DNA from: Melioribacteraceae bacterium
GTDB taxonomy: Bacteria > Bacteroidota > Ignavibacteria > Ignavibacteriales > Melioribacteraceae
NCBI GenBank assembly: GCA_022181065.1
Contig: BQMY01000092.1
Span: forward strand, 1 to 64,000
Direction of reading: 5' to 3'
Length of the DNA: 64,000 nucleotides
The first letter of the stretch is position 1. Every line of letters begins with the position of its first letter. Positions 26,674 through 35,551 of the stretch are shown here, in pieces. The translations under genes were made by a program, and so were the position numbers. The notes under the pieces were generated by a model. The model saw only the letters and a list, made by a program, of their open reading frames with translations, searched no databases and had not been told where the DNA came from.

Positions 26674-28125
26674 ATGCTGAGATTCATTATTGTCCTGGTG
26701 ATAATCACCGTTAATTTACATAGTCAGGATAAAGGGTCAAAAATTTTTACAGGTACCTTTCTCGGGAACGAAACCCGTTCATATTACGGTAATACAGCTC
26801 CCGAAAGATTGGACTTGTTGTGGAAAGTTGAACTTGGGCAAGGGAAAACCAGAATAAATTCAAAAGGTGGTGAAGTACTCTGGAAAGGTTGCGGCTGGAC
26901 AGGGCAACCTTTGCTTGTGGAGATGAATGATACATTGTATGTTATACAGGGAGCATTTGATCATAACCTTAAAATGTTCAATACAGTAACACATGAAAAA
27001 AAATGGGAATACAAGTTCGACGATGTTATCAAAGGTACGGGTACTATCTGGAAAAACCCTGATCCGCGTAACCCCGATGAAGAATATATAATTCTTCAGG
27101 GTAGCAGACTTGGGCTTGAAAATACCACTCATTCCCGACTCGTACCAAGTTTCCGCGGAATTTCATTAACAACGGGTGAAGAGTTATGGCGTATGAATGT
27201 CCGTAAAACCCGCAGCTACAGTCGCGATGTTGATGGCTCACCCCTTGTGTCAGGTGACACTGTTTATGCGGGACTTGAAAACTCAACATTTATCGGTTTT
27301 ACACCCGATCCGGCAAGAGCAGCAATAAAAGATACAATCCTGCAACCGGAAGTTTACTTCGAAAAATTACTCTACACGCAGAAAGATGTTATTAAACATG
27401 GTGGAAACCTCGTCATGGAATCCTCTCCAGCTTATCTGGATGGTAAAATCTATTTTACATCAGGTTCGGGTTATGTGTTCGGGTATAATCCGGCGAAAGG
27501 TGAGATCGACTGGAAGTTTTTCATTGGTTCCGATATGGATGGATCGGCTGTAGTGACATCGGATAGTTGCCTTCTTATTCCTGTGGAAAAACAATATATA
27601 GATGGTCACGGTGGTGTTTTCAAACTTGACCCCTCAAAAGAACCGGATAGCTCTGTTGTCTGGTACTTCCCTGTAAGAGACGCCAAACTCTCCTCATGGG
27701 AAGGCGGGATAATAGGTTCACCCGGCATTAATGACGCAACCAACGATGGCTCTTTACCAACCCTTGCGGCTTTCCATGCGCTGGATTCCAATGTCTATGT
27801 TGTTGATTACACAAAACTTGAACCGGATAGTATTAAAGTGCTGGGTCCAAACAAAAAACATAAATACCGCACACCAAAACTTGTCTGGGAAAAAAATGTA
27901 GGTCCTTCAATCTCCACACCCATTTTTGTGGGGGACAAACTGATCACAACCGGCTACTGGGGATTACGCCTCTTTAAGTATGATAAAGATGGTAATTTCA
28001 AGTTTCTGGATGACTTTCCTTACAGCGCTTTCGAGAGCACACCGATAGTGCACGATGGCAAACTGTACATAGGCGGCAAAACCGGATATCTTTATTGTTT
28101 GGGTGTAAAAAATAGTGATGAATAA
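26674..28125 (+). CDS. Secreted PQQ-like beta-propeller protein
   Basis: A 483-residue exported protein with a signal peptide (MLRFIIVLVIITVNLHSQ). The rest looks like WD/PQQ-type propeller blades: GQPLLVEMNDTLYVIQGAFD, GEELWRMNV, GSPLVSGDTVYAGLEN, SSPAYLDGKIYFTSGSGYVFGYN, GEIDWKFFIGSDMDGSAV, STPIFVGDKLITTGYWG and STPIVHDGKLYIGGKTGYLYCLG. No dehydrogenase catalytic set is evident, so it may be a binding or structural propeller. It is divergent from the haem-motif genes and could be functionally linked, but that is unproven. Confidence 0.82.
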   Translation: MLRFIIVLVIITVNLHSQDKGSKIFTGTFLGNETRSYYGNTAPERLDLLWKVELGQGKTRINSKGGEVLWKGCGWTGQPLLVEMNDTLYVIQGAFDHNLKMFNTVTHEKKWEYKFDDVIKGTGTIWKNPDPRNPDEEYIILQGSRLGLENTTHSRLVPSFRGISLTTGEELWRMNVRKTRSYSRDVDGSPLVSGDTVYAGLENSTFIGFTPDPARAAIKDTILQPEVYFEKLLYTQKDVIKHGGNLVMESSPAYLDGKIYFTSGSGYVFGYNPAKGEIDWKFFIGSDMDGSAVVTSDSCLLIPVEKQYIDGHGGVFKLDPSKEPDSSVVWYFPVRDAKLSSWEGGIIGSPGINDATNDGSLPTLAAFHALDSNVYVVDYTKLEPDSIKVLGPNKKHKYRTPKLVWEKNVGPSISTPIFVGDKLITTGYWGLRLFKYDKDGNFKFLDDFPYSAFESTPIVHDGKLYIGGKTGYLYCLGVKNSDE

Positions 28126-28458
28126 CATTGAAAGTGGAAATTCATCATTTTAATTTATGTTTTGAGTAATTGGGAACAATCAAATGTTGGAGTGGGATTT
28201 GTTGAAAAACTTCCAATAGATAAGTTCCGCCAGTATGATTTTATAGTGAGCGATGACTAAAAAGTGAGATAAATAATGTATGTCATCCTCTGCCTTCCGA
28301 CTTTTGTCGGAAGCCACCTCCTTCAAAAGAAGGACAAAATACGAAGGTACAGGGTCAACAATTTGAGACTTGATATCTGCTGAGGCGAAAGCATATTGAA
28401 ATTTACAAGACCATATTATTGGTCAGACACAACAAAAATTGAAAAATAACGGAAATTT
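28126..28458. repeat. Intergenic stretch with second CATCCTC repeat copy
   Basis: No gene. A hairpin repeat at 28282-28336 (CATCCTCTGCCTTCCGACTTTTGTCGG...CACCTCCTTCAAAAGAAGGA) matches the copy at 24466-24517 at most positions. The rest holds the leader of the DUF4301 gene. Confidence 0.7.
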
Positions 28459-30024
28459 ATGCAACTGTTTGAAAAATTTGACATACACGAAGAAGATCTT
28501 GTAACTATTCCCGTAAGTAAGGAGTATCTCAACTGGCAGCTTGAACTTTTCGACTCCGGTATCCCCGCGATAGAACTCACTTCTGCCGCTACATATAATA
28601 ATGGTATCAGAATTAGTGATGAGGAATTTTCAGAAGAGGATAATTCTCTCTTTGAAAAAGCGAAAAACGCGGGGAGAATTTCATCTTTCATTCCTGCTTC
28701 CGGCGCCGCAAGCAGAATGTTCAAAAAACTTGAAGTTTTTGTAAGCGAACATCAGAATATTGACATTCACTCACTAAGGAAATTTGCTGATTCAGGTGAT
28801 AAAGAAGCTGAATATGTTCTTAAATTCGTTGAAAATATCAATTCATTCGCGTTTTTTCCCACACTTAAACAAACATTGGGAGCAAAAGGAATTGATACTG
28901 ATGATATCCTTAAATCAGGTGATGTGCGTGAGCTTGTTTGCAGAGTTATCAGTAATAGCGGACTCGGGCTTTCCAACATGCCGAAGGGTGTGATAGAATT
29001 CCATAAAAAGGATAGTTCCAGGCTCACACCCTTGCATGAACATGTTTATGAAGCATTAGAGTTTATGACTGATGAAGCCGGTAACCTGAATATGCATTTT
29101 ACTGTTTCCCCGGAGCACCGCGTAATGTTCCGGAATCTTTATCAGGATATCAAACGGACAGACAAAATGTCAGGAATTAACCTTGATATTTCATTCAGTA
29201 TCCAGAAAAAAGGGACAGATACAATCGCGCTGGATTTGAATAAAAATGCATTGCGGGATGAGCAGGGGAATATAATGTTTCGTCCCGGTGGACATGGAGC
29301 TTTACTTGAGAACCTAAACGACCTCAGAGCCGATATCGTTGTAATTAAAAATGTTGATAATGTTTCCCCGGACGAATTAAAAAAGCTGAATATCAAATAC
29401 AAAAAAATGCTTATCACACAGCTCCTCAAATTTGAGCAAAAAATCTTTCATTATCTCGAACTGATTCATGAACCAAATGTGGATAATAAACTGATTGATG
29501 AAATCAAGGCTTTCTGCATTGACGAACTTGATATCCAACGTAATGATTACCCCGATAATTTGACAATAGAAGCGAAAGTGCTCTATTATACCCGTCTCTT
29601 AAACCGCCCTCTTCGTGTTTGCGGAATGGTGAAAAATGAAGGTGATCCGGGCGGAGGACCTTTCCGCGTAAAGGAACAAATTGGCGAATCATTACAGATT
29701 GTTGAAGCTTCACAGATTAATACATCTGATCCGAAACAGAAAAATATAATGGAAAACAGCACACACTTCAACCCGGTTGAGCTCGTTTGTTCATTGCGTA
29801 ACTTCAGAGGCAAGAACTTCAATTTGCTGGAGTTCCGGGATAAAAACACCGCGTTTATTTCTAAAAAATCAAAAATGGGAAAAGAGTTGTACGCGCTTGA
29901 ACTCCCCGGCTTGTGGAATGGCGCAATGGCAAAATGGAATACGTTATTTTTCGAAATTCCAAAAGCTACATTTAACCCTGTAAAAGAGGTAAACGATTTA
30001 CTTAAACCGAGTCACAGGTATTAA
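28459..30024 (+). CDS. DUF4301 family protein (nucleotidyltransferase-like)
   Basis: A 521-residue cytosolic protein matching the DUF4301 family, common in Bacteroidota. It carries a sugar-nucleotidyltransferase-like signature near residue 75 (SFIPASGAASRMFKKL), and around residue 275 RPGGHGALLENLNDL resembles the uridyltransferase substrate loop of UDP-HexNAc pyrophosphorylases. Later GGGPFRVKE and NFNLLEFRDKNTAFIS fit the family. The actual activity is not established. It is a single gene with no operon partner. Confidence 0.82.
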   Translation: MQLFEKFDIHEEDLVTIPVSKEYLNWQLELFDSGIPAIELTSAATYNNGIRISDEEFSEEDNSLFEKAKNAGRISSFIPASGAASRMFKKLEVFVSEHQNIDIHSLRKFADSGDKEAEYVLKFVENINSFAFFPTLKQTLGAKGIDTDDILKSGDVRELVCRVISNSGLGLSNMPKGVIEFHKKDSSRLTPLHEHVYEALEFMTDEAGNLNMHFTVSPEHRVMFRNLYQDIKRTDKMSGINLDISFSIQKKGTDTIALDLNKNALRDEQGNIMFRPGGHGALLENLNDLRADIVVIKNVDNVSPDELKKLNIKYKKMLITQLLKFEQKIFHYLELIHEPNVDNKLIDEIKAFCIDELDIQRNDYPDNLTIEAKVLYYTRLLNRPLRVCGMVKNEGDPGGGPFRVKEQIGESLQIVEASQINTSDPKQKNIMENSTHFNPVELVCSLRNFRGKNFNLLEFRDKNTAFISKKSKMGKELYALELPGLWNGAMAKWNTLFFEIPKATFNPVKEVNDLLKPSHRY

Positions 30025-30666
30025 CCTGAAAAGGTGAGTAAAAACTTTAGGGCGACATTCTGTAATCCGGAATGTCAAGCTTCCAGGTTCACTGAGCCTG
30101 TCTCCTGCCCCGTAATCACGGAAGGTCGGGACGTTAAAAAACTGGATGCCCGATCGGAGTCGAGCAGGACAAACTGAGAGGATTGTCATTTCCGCGTTTA
30201 CCCGCCTTGGGTGGGCTTGACCGGAAATCTGTTCCTTAAAAACAAGGCACCTTTTGTAAGGGCATGACAAACAACAACCTGCCATTCCTGGGTAGTTTAC
30301 CAGCCTGAGGTGGGCAGGAATCCGGTAGTTTTTTTCAATATGGCAATTTTTCTACCTCACCTAACCTCTCCCATGCCAGAGGCAGGCGGGCTTAACAAGG
30401 GAGAGGGACAAAAATGTGATGGTACTCCAAAGGCGCACAAATTAGGGGTTGAGGTCAGAAAACTGGACGCCTCAAGATGCGATCGGGGAGCATGACAATT
30501 AGTGGCAGTTATTTAATTCACCAATAAATAATTCATATATCTATTTCAACAATTTTTTGCTATAATTACCGGAACAATTTTCGGGTATCCCTGGTGGATG
30601 CCCTTTTTTGGTTGTTTTAACTCATTTTGTATATTAAAAGAAATACATTTCAAGTACGGATTACTT
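30025..30666. repeat. Repeat island, 30 kb
   Basis: No gene. It contains GTCATT hairpins at 30184-30230 and 30282-30326 (CATTCCTGGG...CAGGAATCCGG), the module AAAAAACTGGATGCCCGATC (30143-30165) that recurs near 50800 and 51285, a CCTCTCCC...GGGAGAGGG hairpin module (30353-30423) also present near 3133-3200, and the phrase GGGGTTGAGGTCAGAAAA (30449) that appears in reverse complement near 35250. The last ~150 bases hold the upstream region of the next gene. Confidence 0.7.
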
Positions 30667-32193
30667 ATGCAAGACAAAAAGAAAAAAATAGAACTGAGAA
30701 ACCTCAAGATTTCAGATTACCTGGAATTACGTAATTCAATGATTGAGGCATATAAGGATTGGGATAATTCATTCTGGAAAGAACACCACATCAAAAAAAT
30801 ACTTGAACTTTTCCCCGAGGGACAAATTGTTGTTCTCATGGATGGAAAGGTTGTAGGAAGCGCGCTTTCTCTTATAATCAACTACTCGGAATATGGTGAT
30901 GACCACAATTATGTTGATATCACAGATAATTACACATTCAATTCACACGACCCGGATGGTGATGTTTTGTACGGGATAGATGTGTTCATCCACCCCGATT
31001 ACAGAGGTCTGCGTCTCGGCAGAAGACTCTATGATGCCCGGAAGGAATTGTGTGAAAACCTGAATCTCAGGGCAATAATCGCTGGAGGAAGGATACCAAG
31101 CTACGCCAAATACAGTAATGAGATTTCGCCACGTGAATATATTGACAAGGTAAAAAGAAAAGAACTTTATGACCCCGTATTGACATTCCAGATTTCGAAT
31201 GACTTCCATGTTAAAAAAGTACTAAAAGGATATATGCCGGGTGATAAGGAATCGCTTGAATTTGCTACCCTTCTCGAATGGAACAATATTTATTATCAGA
31301 AATCTGATAAAAAGCTGAACAAGGAAAAAACGGTTGTAAGAATCGGACTTGTTCAATGGCAGATGCGCACGATGAGTAACCTTGACGCACTCGGTGAACA
31401 GATAGAATTTTTTATCGATGCTGTATCTGGTTATAGTGCTGATTTTATTCTTTTCCCGGAATTATTCAACGCTCCTCTTATGGCGGATTTTAATCATCTT
31501 CAGGAATCGGAAGCAATCAGAAAATTATCGGAATTTACAGAGCCGATCAGACAAATGTTTTCCAAATTCGCCATGTCATATAACATTAACATCATAACCG
31601 GGAGCATGCCTAGAATGCATAACGGACTTTTATACAATGTCGGGTATCTCTGCAGAAGGGATGGTACGTACGAATCGTATGAAAAAATTCATATCACTCC
31701 TAATGAAAGAAGTTACTGGGGAATGGTTGGAGGAAATTCAATAAAAACATTCGATACTGACGCGGGTAAAATAGGGGTGCTGATTTGTTATGATGTTGAA
31801 TTCCCGGAGCTTTCCCGCATTCTCGCTGATCAGGGAGTGCAGATTTTATTTGTTCCTTTCCTTACCGATACACAAAACGGATACACGCGCGTTCGACATT
31901 GTGCTCAGGCAAGGAGTATCGAAAATGAATGTTACGTTGCCATGGCAGGCTGCGTTGGAAACTTACCAAAAGTCAACAATATGGATATCCAGTACGCGCA
32001 AAGTGCTGTCTTTACACCATCAGATTTTGCCTTTCCGAACAATGGCACCAAAGCGGAAGCTACACCTAATACTGAAATGACTCTAATCGTGGATGTTGAC
32101 CTTGACCTGCTTAAGGAGCTTCATAATTACGGAAGTGTCCGTACGCTTTCCGACCGAAGAAAAGATATGTATGTACTCAATTACTTGAAATAG
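30667..32193 (+). CDS. GNAT acetyltransferase fused to nitrilase-superfamily amidohydrolase
   Basis: A 508-residue fusion. Residues 1-210 are a GNAT domain (IELRNLKISDYLELRNSM, and the CoA-binding stretch GIDVFIHPDYRGLRLGRRLYDARKELCENL). Residues 225-508 are a carbon-nitrogen hydrolase with the Glu-Lys-Cys triad: Glu in ILFPELFNAP, Lys in YEKIHITPNE and Cys in GVLICYDVEFPE. This GNAT-nitrilase fusion is a known bacterial family. It may acylate and hydrolyse amides of small molecules, but no substrate is assigned. The longest frame starts 23 codons earlier; the ATG at 30667 matches the domain start. Confidence 0.9.
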   Translation: MQDKKKKIELRNLKISDYLELRNSMIEAYKDWDNSFWKEHHIKKILELFPEGQIVVLMDGKVVGSALSLIINYSEYGDDHNYVDITDNYTFNSHDPDGDVLYGIDVFIHPDYRGLRLGRRLYDARKELCENLNLRAIIAGGRIPSYAKYSNEISPREYIDKVKRKELYDPVLTFQISNDFHVKKVLKGYMPGDKESLEFATLLEWNNIYYQKSDKKLNKEKTVVRIGLVQWQMRTMSNLDALGEQIEFFIDAVSGYSADFILFPELFNAPLMADFNHLQESEAIRKLSEFTEPIRQMFSKFAMSYNINIITGSMPRMHNGLLYNVGYLCRRDGTYESYEKIHITPNERSYWGMVGGNSIKTFDTDAGKIGVLICYDVEFPELSRILADQGVQILFVPFLTDTQNGYTRVRHCAQARSIENECYVAMAGCVGNLPKVNNMDIQYAQSAVFTPSDFAFPNNGTKAEATPNTEMTLIVDVDLDLLKELHNYGSVRTLSDRRKDMYVLNYLK

Positions 32194-32292
32194 GTACAAT
32201 TATCCGCTTTCACCTAATCCGGGAAGGCGGAATTTGTTATATTCATATAAGAATAATCGTACTTTTAGTGAAAAATTTTTCCGGAGGATATT

Positions 32293-33057
32293 TTGCGCCA
32301 TTTTATCCTTGTGACCCTCTTTTTGCTGATTGGTTTTACCAATAATAATTCAGCTCAAGATAAGGATACCCTCACCATTCTTTTCGTTGGTAACAGCTAT
32401 ACATATTTTAATAACCTGCACCAGGTAGTTGAAGTGCTTTCCGATAGCACGGAAATTAAAATTGTCGCTGATCATTCTACTTATCCGGGAGCTCACCTGT
32501 CAGACCATTACTACAGTTATAAAGGGATTAAAACAGTTGATAAGATAAAATCAGGTGATTATGACGCGGTAATACTACAGGATTTCAGCATGCAGGGTGT
32601 TTATGCCCCGGATTCTATTGATTATTATGTAAGCAGATTCGCGAAAATATCGAAAGAGTGCGGTGTGAAACTATATCTCTTCGAAACCTGGGCAAGGGAA
32701 ATTGTACCCCAATATCAGGAAGAGATAACATCGGCATATTCTAAAGCAGCGTTAAACTCGGGAGCAGAAATTCTACCCGTGGGGCGTATATGGAAACTTG
32801 CCCGTGAAATAAATCCCAATTTGGAATTTTTCAGAACAGATGGCACTCATCCGTCACCTCTCGGTACTTTTCTCACAGCAATGACCATGTTATACAAGTT
32901 TACTGGTGAGTTACCTGCAAACCGTGTACCCGATTATTTCACTACTGATTACAGAGGAAACAATTTTTACCTGATGTCAGTCGGCGAATTGGAATTTGAA
33001 TTCTGCAAGCGTATTGTTCAACAATTTTACAACTCAAACGAAAACAATAAACCATGA
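32293..33057 (+). CDS. Secreted SGNH/GDSL-type hydrolase
   Basis: A 254-residue exported esterase-type protein. Signal peptide 1-21. The block I motif is GNSYTYF (Ser nucleophile in place of GDSL), with LQDFSMQG in the middle and the catalytic Asp/His pair in FRTDGTHPSPLG near the C terminus. Related to DUF4886-type SGNH proteins that remove acyl groups from glycans. It starts with TTG, supported by GGAGG five bases upstream. The stop overlaps the GH97 start by 4 bases, so the two are coupled and probably act on the same polysaccharide. Confidence 0.85.
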   Translation: MRHFILVTLFLLIGFTNNNSAQDKDTLTILFVGNSYTYFNNLHQVVEVLSDSTEIKIVADHSTYPGAHLSDHYYSYKGIKTVDKIKSGDYDAVILQDFSMQGVYAPDSIDYYVSRFAKISKECGVKLYLFETWAREIVPQYQEEITSAYSKAALNSGAEILPVGRIWKLAREINPNLEFFRTDGTHPSPLGTFLTAMTMLYKFTGELPANRVPDYFTTDYRGNNFYLMSVGELEFEFCKRIVQQFYNSNENNKP

Positions 33058-35114
33058 AAAATCTGATATTTATTTTAATACTTCTTGTTTTGTGGGCAGG
33101 TTGCTCAATCAATGAAAATATAGTAGTGAAATCTCCTAACGGGAAAAACCTTATTTCTTTCGCAATTGATACAACAGGAACTCCCGCCTACTCAGTGAAA
33201 CATAACGGCAAACCTGTAATCACCCCCTCTTTAATGGGATTTGACTTCAAGAATTTTCCTTCCACGGGCGCCGAGATGAAAATCCTGAATTCACAAGTGA
33301 GTCCATTTTCTGAGGAGTGGGAAATGCCCTGGGGAGAACAGCGTATTGTTAAAAATGAATATAATGAGCTTGTCGTAAATCTTGTTGAAGTTAATGAATC
33401 CGGCAGGAAACTCAACATCTATTTTCGAGCTTATAATGACGGAGTCGCGTTCAGATATGAATTCCCTGAAACACAAAAAGACCTGATTATAACTGACGAA
33501 AACACCCAATTTAATCTAACCGGAGATCATAAAGTATGGTGGATACCCGGTGACTGGGATATATACGAGCACCTTTACAATACAACAAAATTCACTGAAA
33601 TTGACGCTTTATCAAAACGGTGGCACGATGCGCTGGCGCAGTCATATATACCTGAAAACGCGGTGAATACACCAGTAACAATGAAAACAGAAGATGGATT
33701 ATACCTTAGTTTTCATGAAGCGAACCTTACAGATTATGCCGGCATGACACTTAAAATCGATAAGGAAAATCTTTCCATGACAAGTGAGCTGGTTGGTTCC
33801 GACAGATTTGGATGGAAGGTCAAACGTGACGCGCCTTTTAAGACACCATGGCGAACAATTCAGATTGCTGAGAAACCGGGTGAACTGATTGAATCGAAAT
33901 TGATTGTCAACCTGAATGAGCCTGACAAAATTGGTGATGTTTCATGGTTCAAACCAATGAAATATATGGGTATATGGTGGGAAATGCATTTAGGGAAATC
34001 CTCGTGGGATATGGCAAGTGGTAAACATGGCGCTACAACCAAAAACGCCAAAGCATTTATCGATTTTGCGTCACAAAACAATATAAAAGGTCTGCTTGTG
34101 GAAGGCTGGAATACCGGCTGGGAGCGCTGGATTGGCTTTGAAGATCGTGAAGGTGTTTTCGATTTCGTCACACCCTACCCTGATTACGATCTTGAAGAAG
34201 TTGTTAGTTACGGTCGCGAAAAGGGTGTGGACATTATAATGCATCACGAAACTTCTGCGGCACCACGTACTTACGATCAGCAGCTTGATACGGCCTACGC
34301 ACTGATGAATCGTCTTGGTATTCACTCGGTCAAAACCGGTTATGTTGGGAAAATCATCCCTAAAGGTGAATACCATCACGGACAGTGGATGGTCAATCAT
34401 TACCGTCGTGTACTGGAAAAAGGAGCGGAATATAAAGTAGCGATCAACGCGCATGAGCCCATTAAAGCGACAGGCATTCGCCGTACTTACCCCAACGCAA
34501 TATCGCGGGAAGGTTTGCGTGGACAGGAATTTAACGCATGGTCTTCTGATGGTGGTAATCCTCCGGAGCATCTCTCTATCGTGGCATTTACAAGAATGCT
34601 CTCCGGACCAATAGATTTTACTCCCGGAGTATTTAACATTAAACTTGAACCGTACAAGAAGGATAATCAGGTGAATACTACCATCGCGCACCAACTTGCT
34701 CTCTATGTGGTAGTTTACAGTCCAATTCAAATGGCGTGTGATCTGGTTGAGAATTATGAAGGAAATCGCGCGTTTCAGTTTATCCGTGATGTTGGTGTTG
34801 ACTGGGAACAGACCAGAGTACTCGAGGGTGAACCTGGTGATTTTGTAATTATAGCAAGAGAAGAAAGAGAAACAGGCAACTGGTTTGTTGGTGGTATTAC
34901 TGACGAAAATGAAAGAGAAGCAACTTTCTATACCGACTTTCTTGATCCTGCTGCCAAGTATGCAGTTACTCTATATAAAGATTCTGAAAACGCGCACTGG
35001 GAATATAACCCTACTGAGTATGACATTGAACCCCTTGAGATAAAACCAGGTGAACCGTTAACGATTAAAATGGCTCCCGGTGGTGGATTCGCGATTAGTT
35101 TTATGAAGCGATAA
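33054..35114 (+). CDS. Glycoside hydrolase family 97 lipoprotein
   Basis: A 686-residue SusB-like alpha-glucosidase or alpha-galactosidase. The N terminus is a lipoprotein signal (LVLWAGCS, lipid-modified Cys17). An N-terminal beta-sandwich (about 25-290) precedes a TIM barrel with LLVEGWNTGWERW, IMHHETSAAPRTYDQQL, INAHEPIKATGIRRTYPN and SREGLRGQEFNAW, followed by a C-terminal beta domain. GH97 contains inverting (Glu-based) and retaining (Asp-based) enzymes; the Glu in NAHEP and REG fit the inverting type by position, but this was not aligned. Coupled to the SGNH hydrolase gene. Confidence 0.92.
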   Translation: MKNLIFILILLVLWAGCSINENIVVKSPNGKNLISFAIDTTGTPAYSVKHNGKPVITPSLMGFDFKNFPSTGAEMKILNSQVSPFSEEWEMPWGEQRIVKNEYNELVVNLVEVNESGRKLNIYFRAYNDGVAFRYEFPETQKDLIITDENTQFNLTGDHKVWWIPGDWDIYEHLYNTTKFTEIDALSKRWHDALAQSYIPENAVNTPVTMKTEDGLYLSFHEANLTDYAGMTLKIDKENLSMTSELVGSDRFGWKVKRDAPFKTPWRTIQIAEKPGELIESKLIVNLNEPDKIGDVSWFKPMKYMGIWWEMHLGKSSWDMASGKHGATTKNAKAFIDFASQNNIKGLLVEGWNTGWERWIGFEDREGVFDFVTPYPDYDLEEVVSYGREKGVDIIMHHETSAAPRTYDQQLDTAYALMNRLGIHSVKTGYVGKIIPKGEYHHGQWMVNHYRRVLEKGAEYKVAINAHEPIKATGIRRTYPNAISREGLRGQEFNAWSSDGGNPPEHLSIVAFTRMLSGPIDFTPGVFNIKLEPYKKDNQVNTTIAHQLALYVVVYSPIQMACDLVENYEGNRAFQFIRDVGVDWEQTRVLEGEPGDFVIIAREERETGNWFVGGITDENEREATFYTDFLDPAAKYAVTLYKDSENAHWEYNPTEYDIEPLEIKPGEPLTIKMAPGGGFAISFMKR

Positions 35115-35323
35115 TGAATTTACCAGCTTACCGCGGAAAAAGGGTTGCTTCGCTGATCGCTCGTCACGCTCTGCGAGGACAAGTGACGCAGTTCAGGGAT
35201 CTGGTTTTGTCATGCCCTTGCCCCCTGAATTGCACGTATATCCGGTTTTTCTGACCTCAACCCCCAACCGCGAATCCGACGCATCAGAAGGAGAAGGAGA
35301 CTTGCTAATAAATTTATCAATTC
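35115..35323. repeat. Intergenic repeat stretch
   Basis: No gene. Short GC-rich repeats, including the reverse complement of the GGGGTTGAGGTCAGAAAA phrase seen near 30449 and a TTTTGTCATGCCCTTGC phrase related to the other islands. Confidence 0.55.
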
Positions 35324-35551
35324 GTTTCCCTCTCCAGTGGCTCAGAAGAGGTTCGCCGCGGCGAATAAGGGTGAGTTAGACTAAAACCTTTAAAATAAAA
35401 AGGGATGGTCGGCGACCATCCCCTGCGAAAATATTTATTTTTTCCTTGGTAAAGACGCCATATGGTTCCCCGCGAGCGGGGCAGGCAGACAAGCTCACCA
35501 GCCTAATACCGTCTTTACCACTATGCACTAACCACTTAGTACTCAGTACTA
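35324..35551 (-). repeat. Dispersed repeat at T9SS gene 3' end, copy 2 (inverted)
   Basis: Reverse-complement copy of 2985-3190. Read on the minus strand it begins at the TAG stop of the T9SS gene at 35549, then the AGTGC run, GACGG/GACGCC arms, the GGGATGGTCGCCGACCATCCC terminator hairpin with T-run (35402-35422), TTTTAAAGGTTTTAGTC, CTCACC, CGCCGCGGCG and GAGAGGGAAAC. It has an extra GC hairpin (CCCCGCGAGCGGGG) near 35468-35481 that copy 1 lacks. Confidence 0.85.

Noticed and set aside
31120-31145. CACGTGAA inside the GNAT-nitrilase gene as a third parS
   Set aside because: Only the CACGTGAA core is present; the flanking bases do not fit the parS palindrome.
34071-34730. 219-codon open frame on the minus strand
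   Set aside because: It is antisense to the GH97 catalytic domain, has no recognisable domain or ribosome binding site, and the plus strand is clearly coding.
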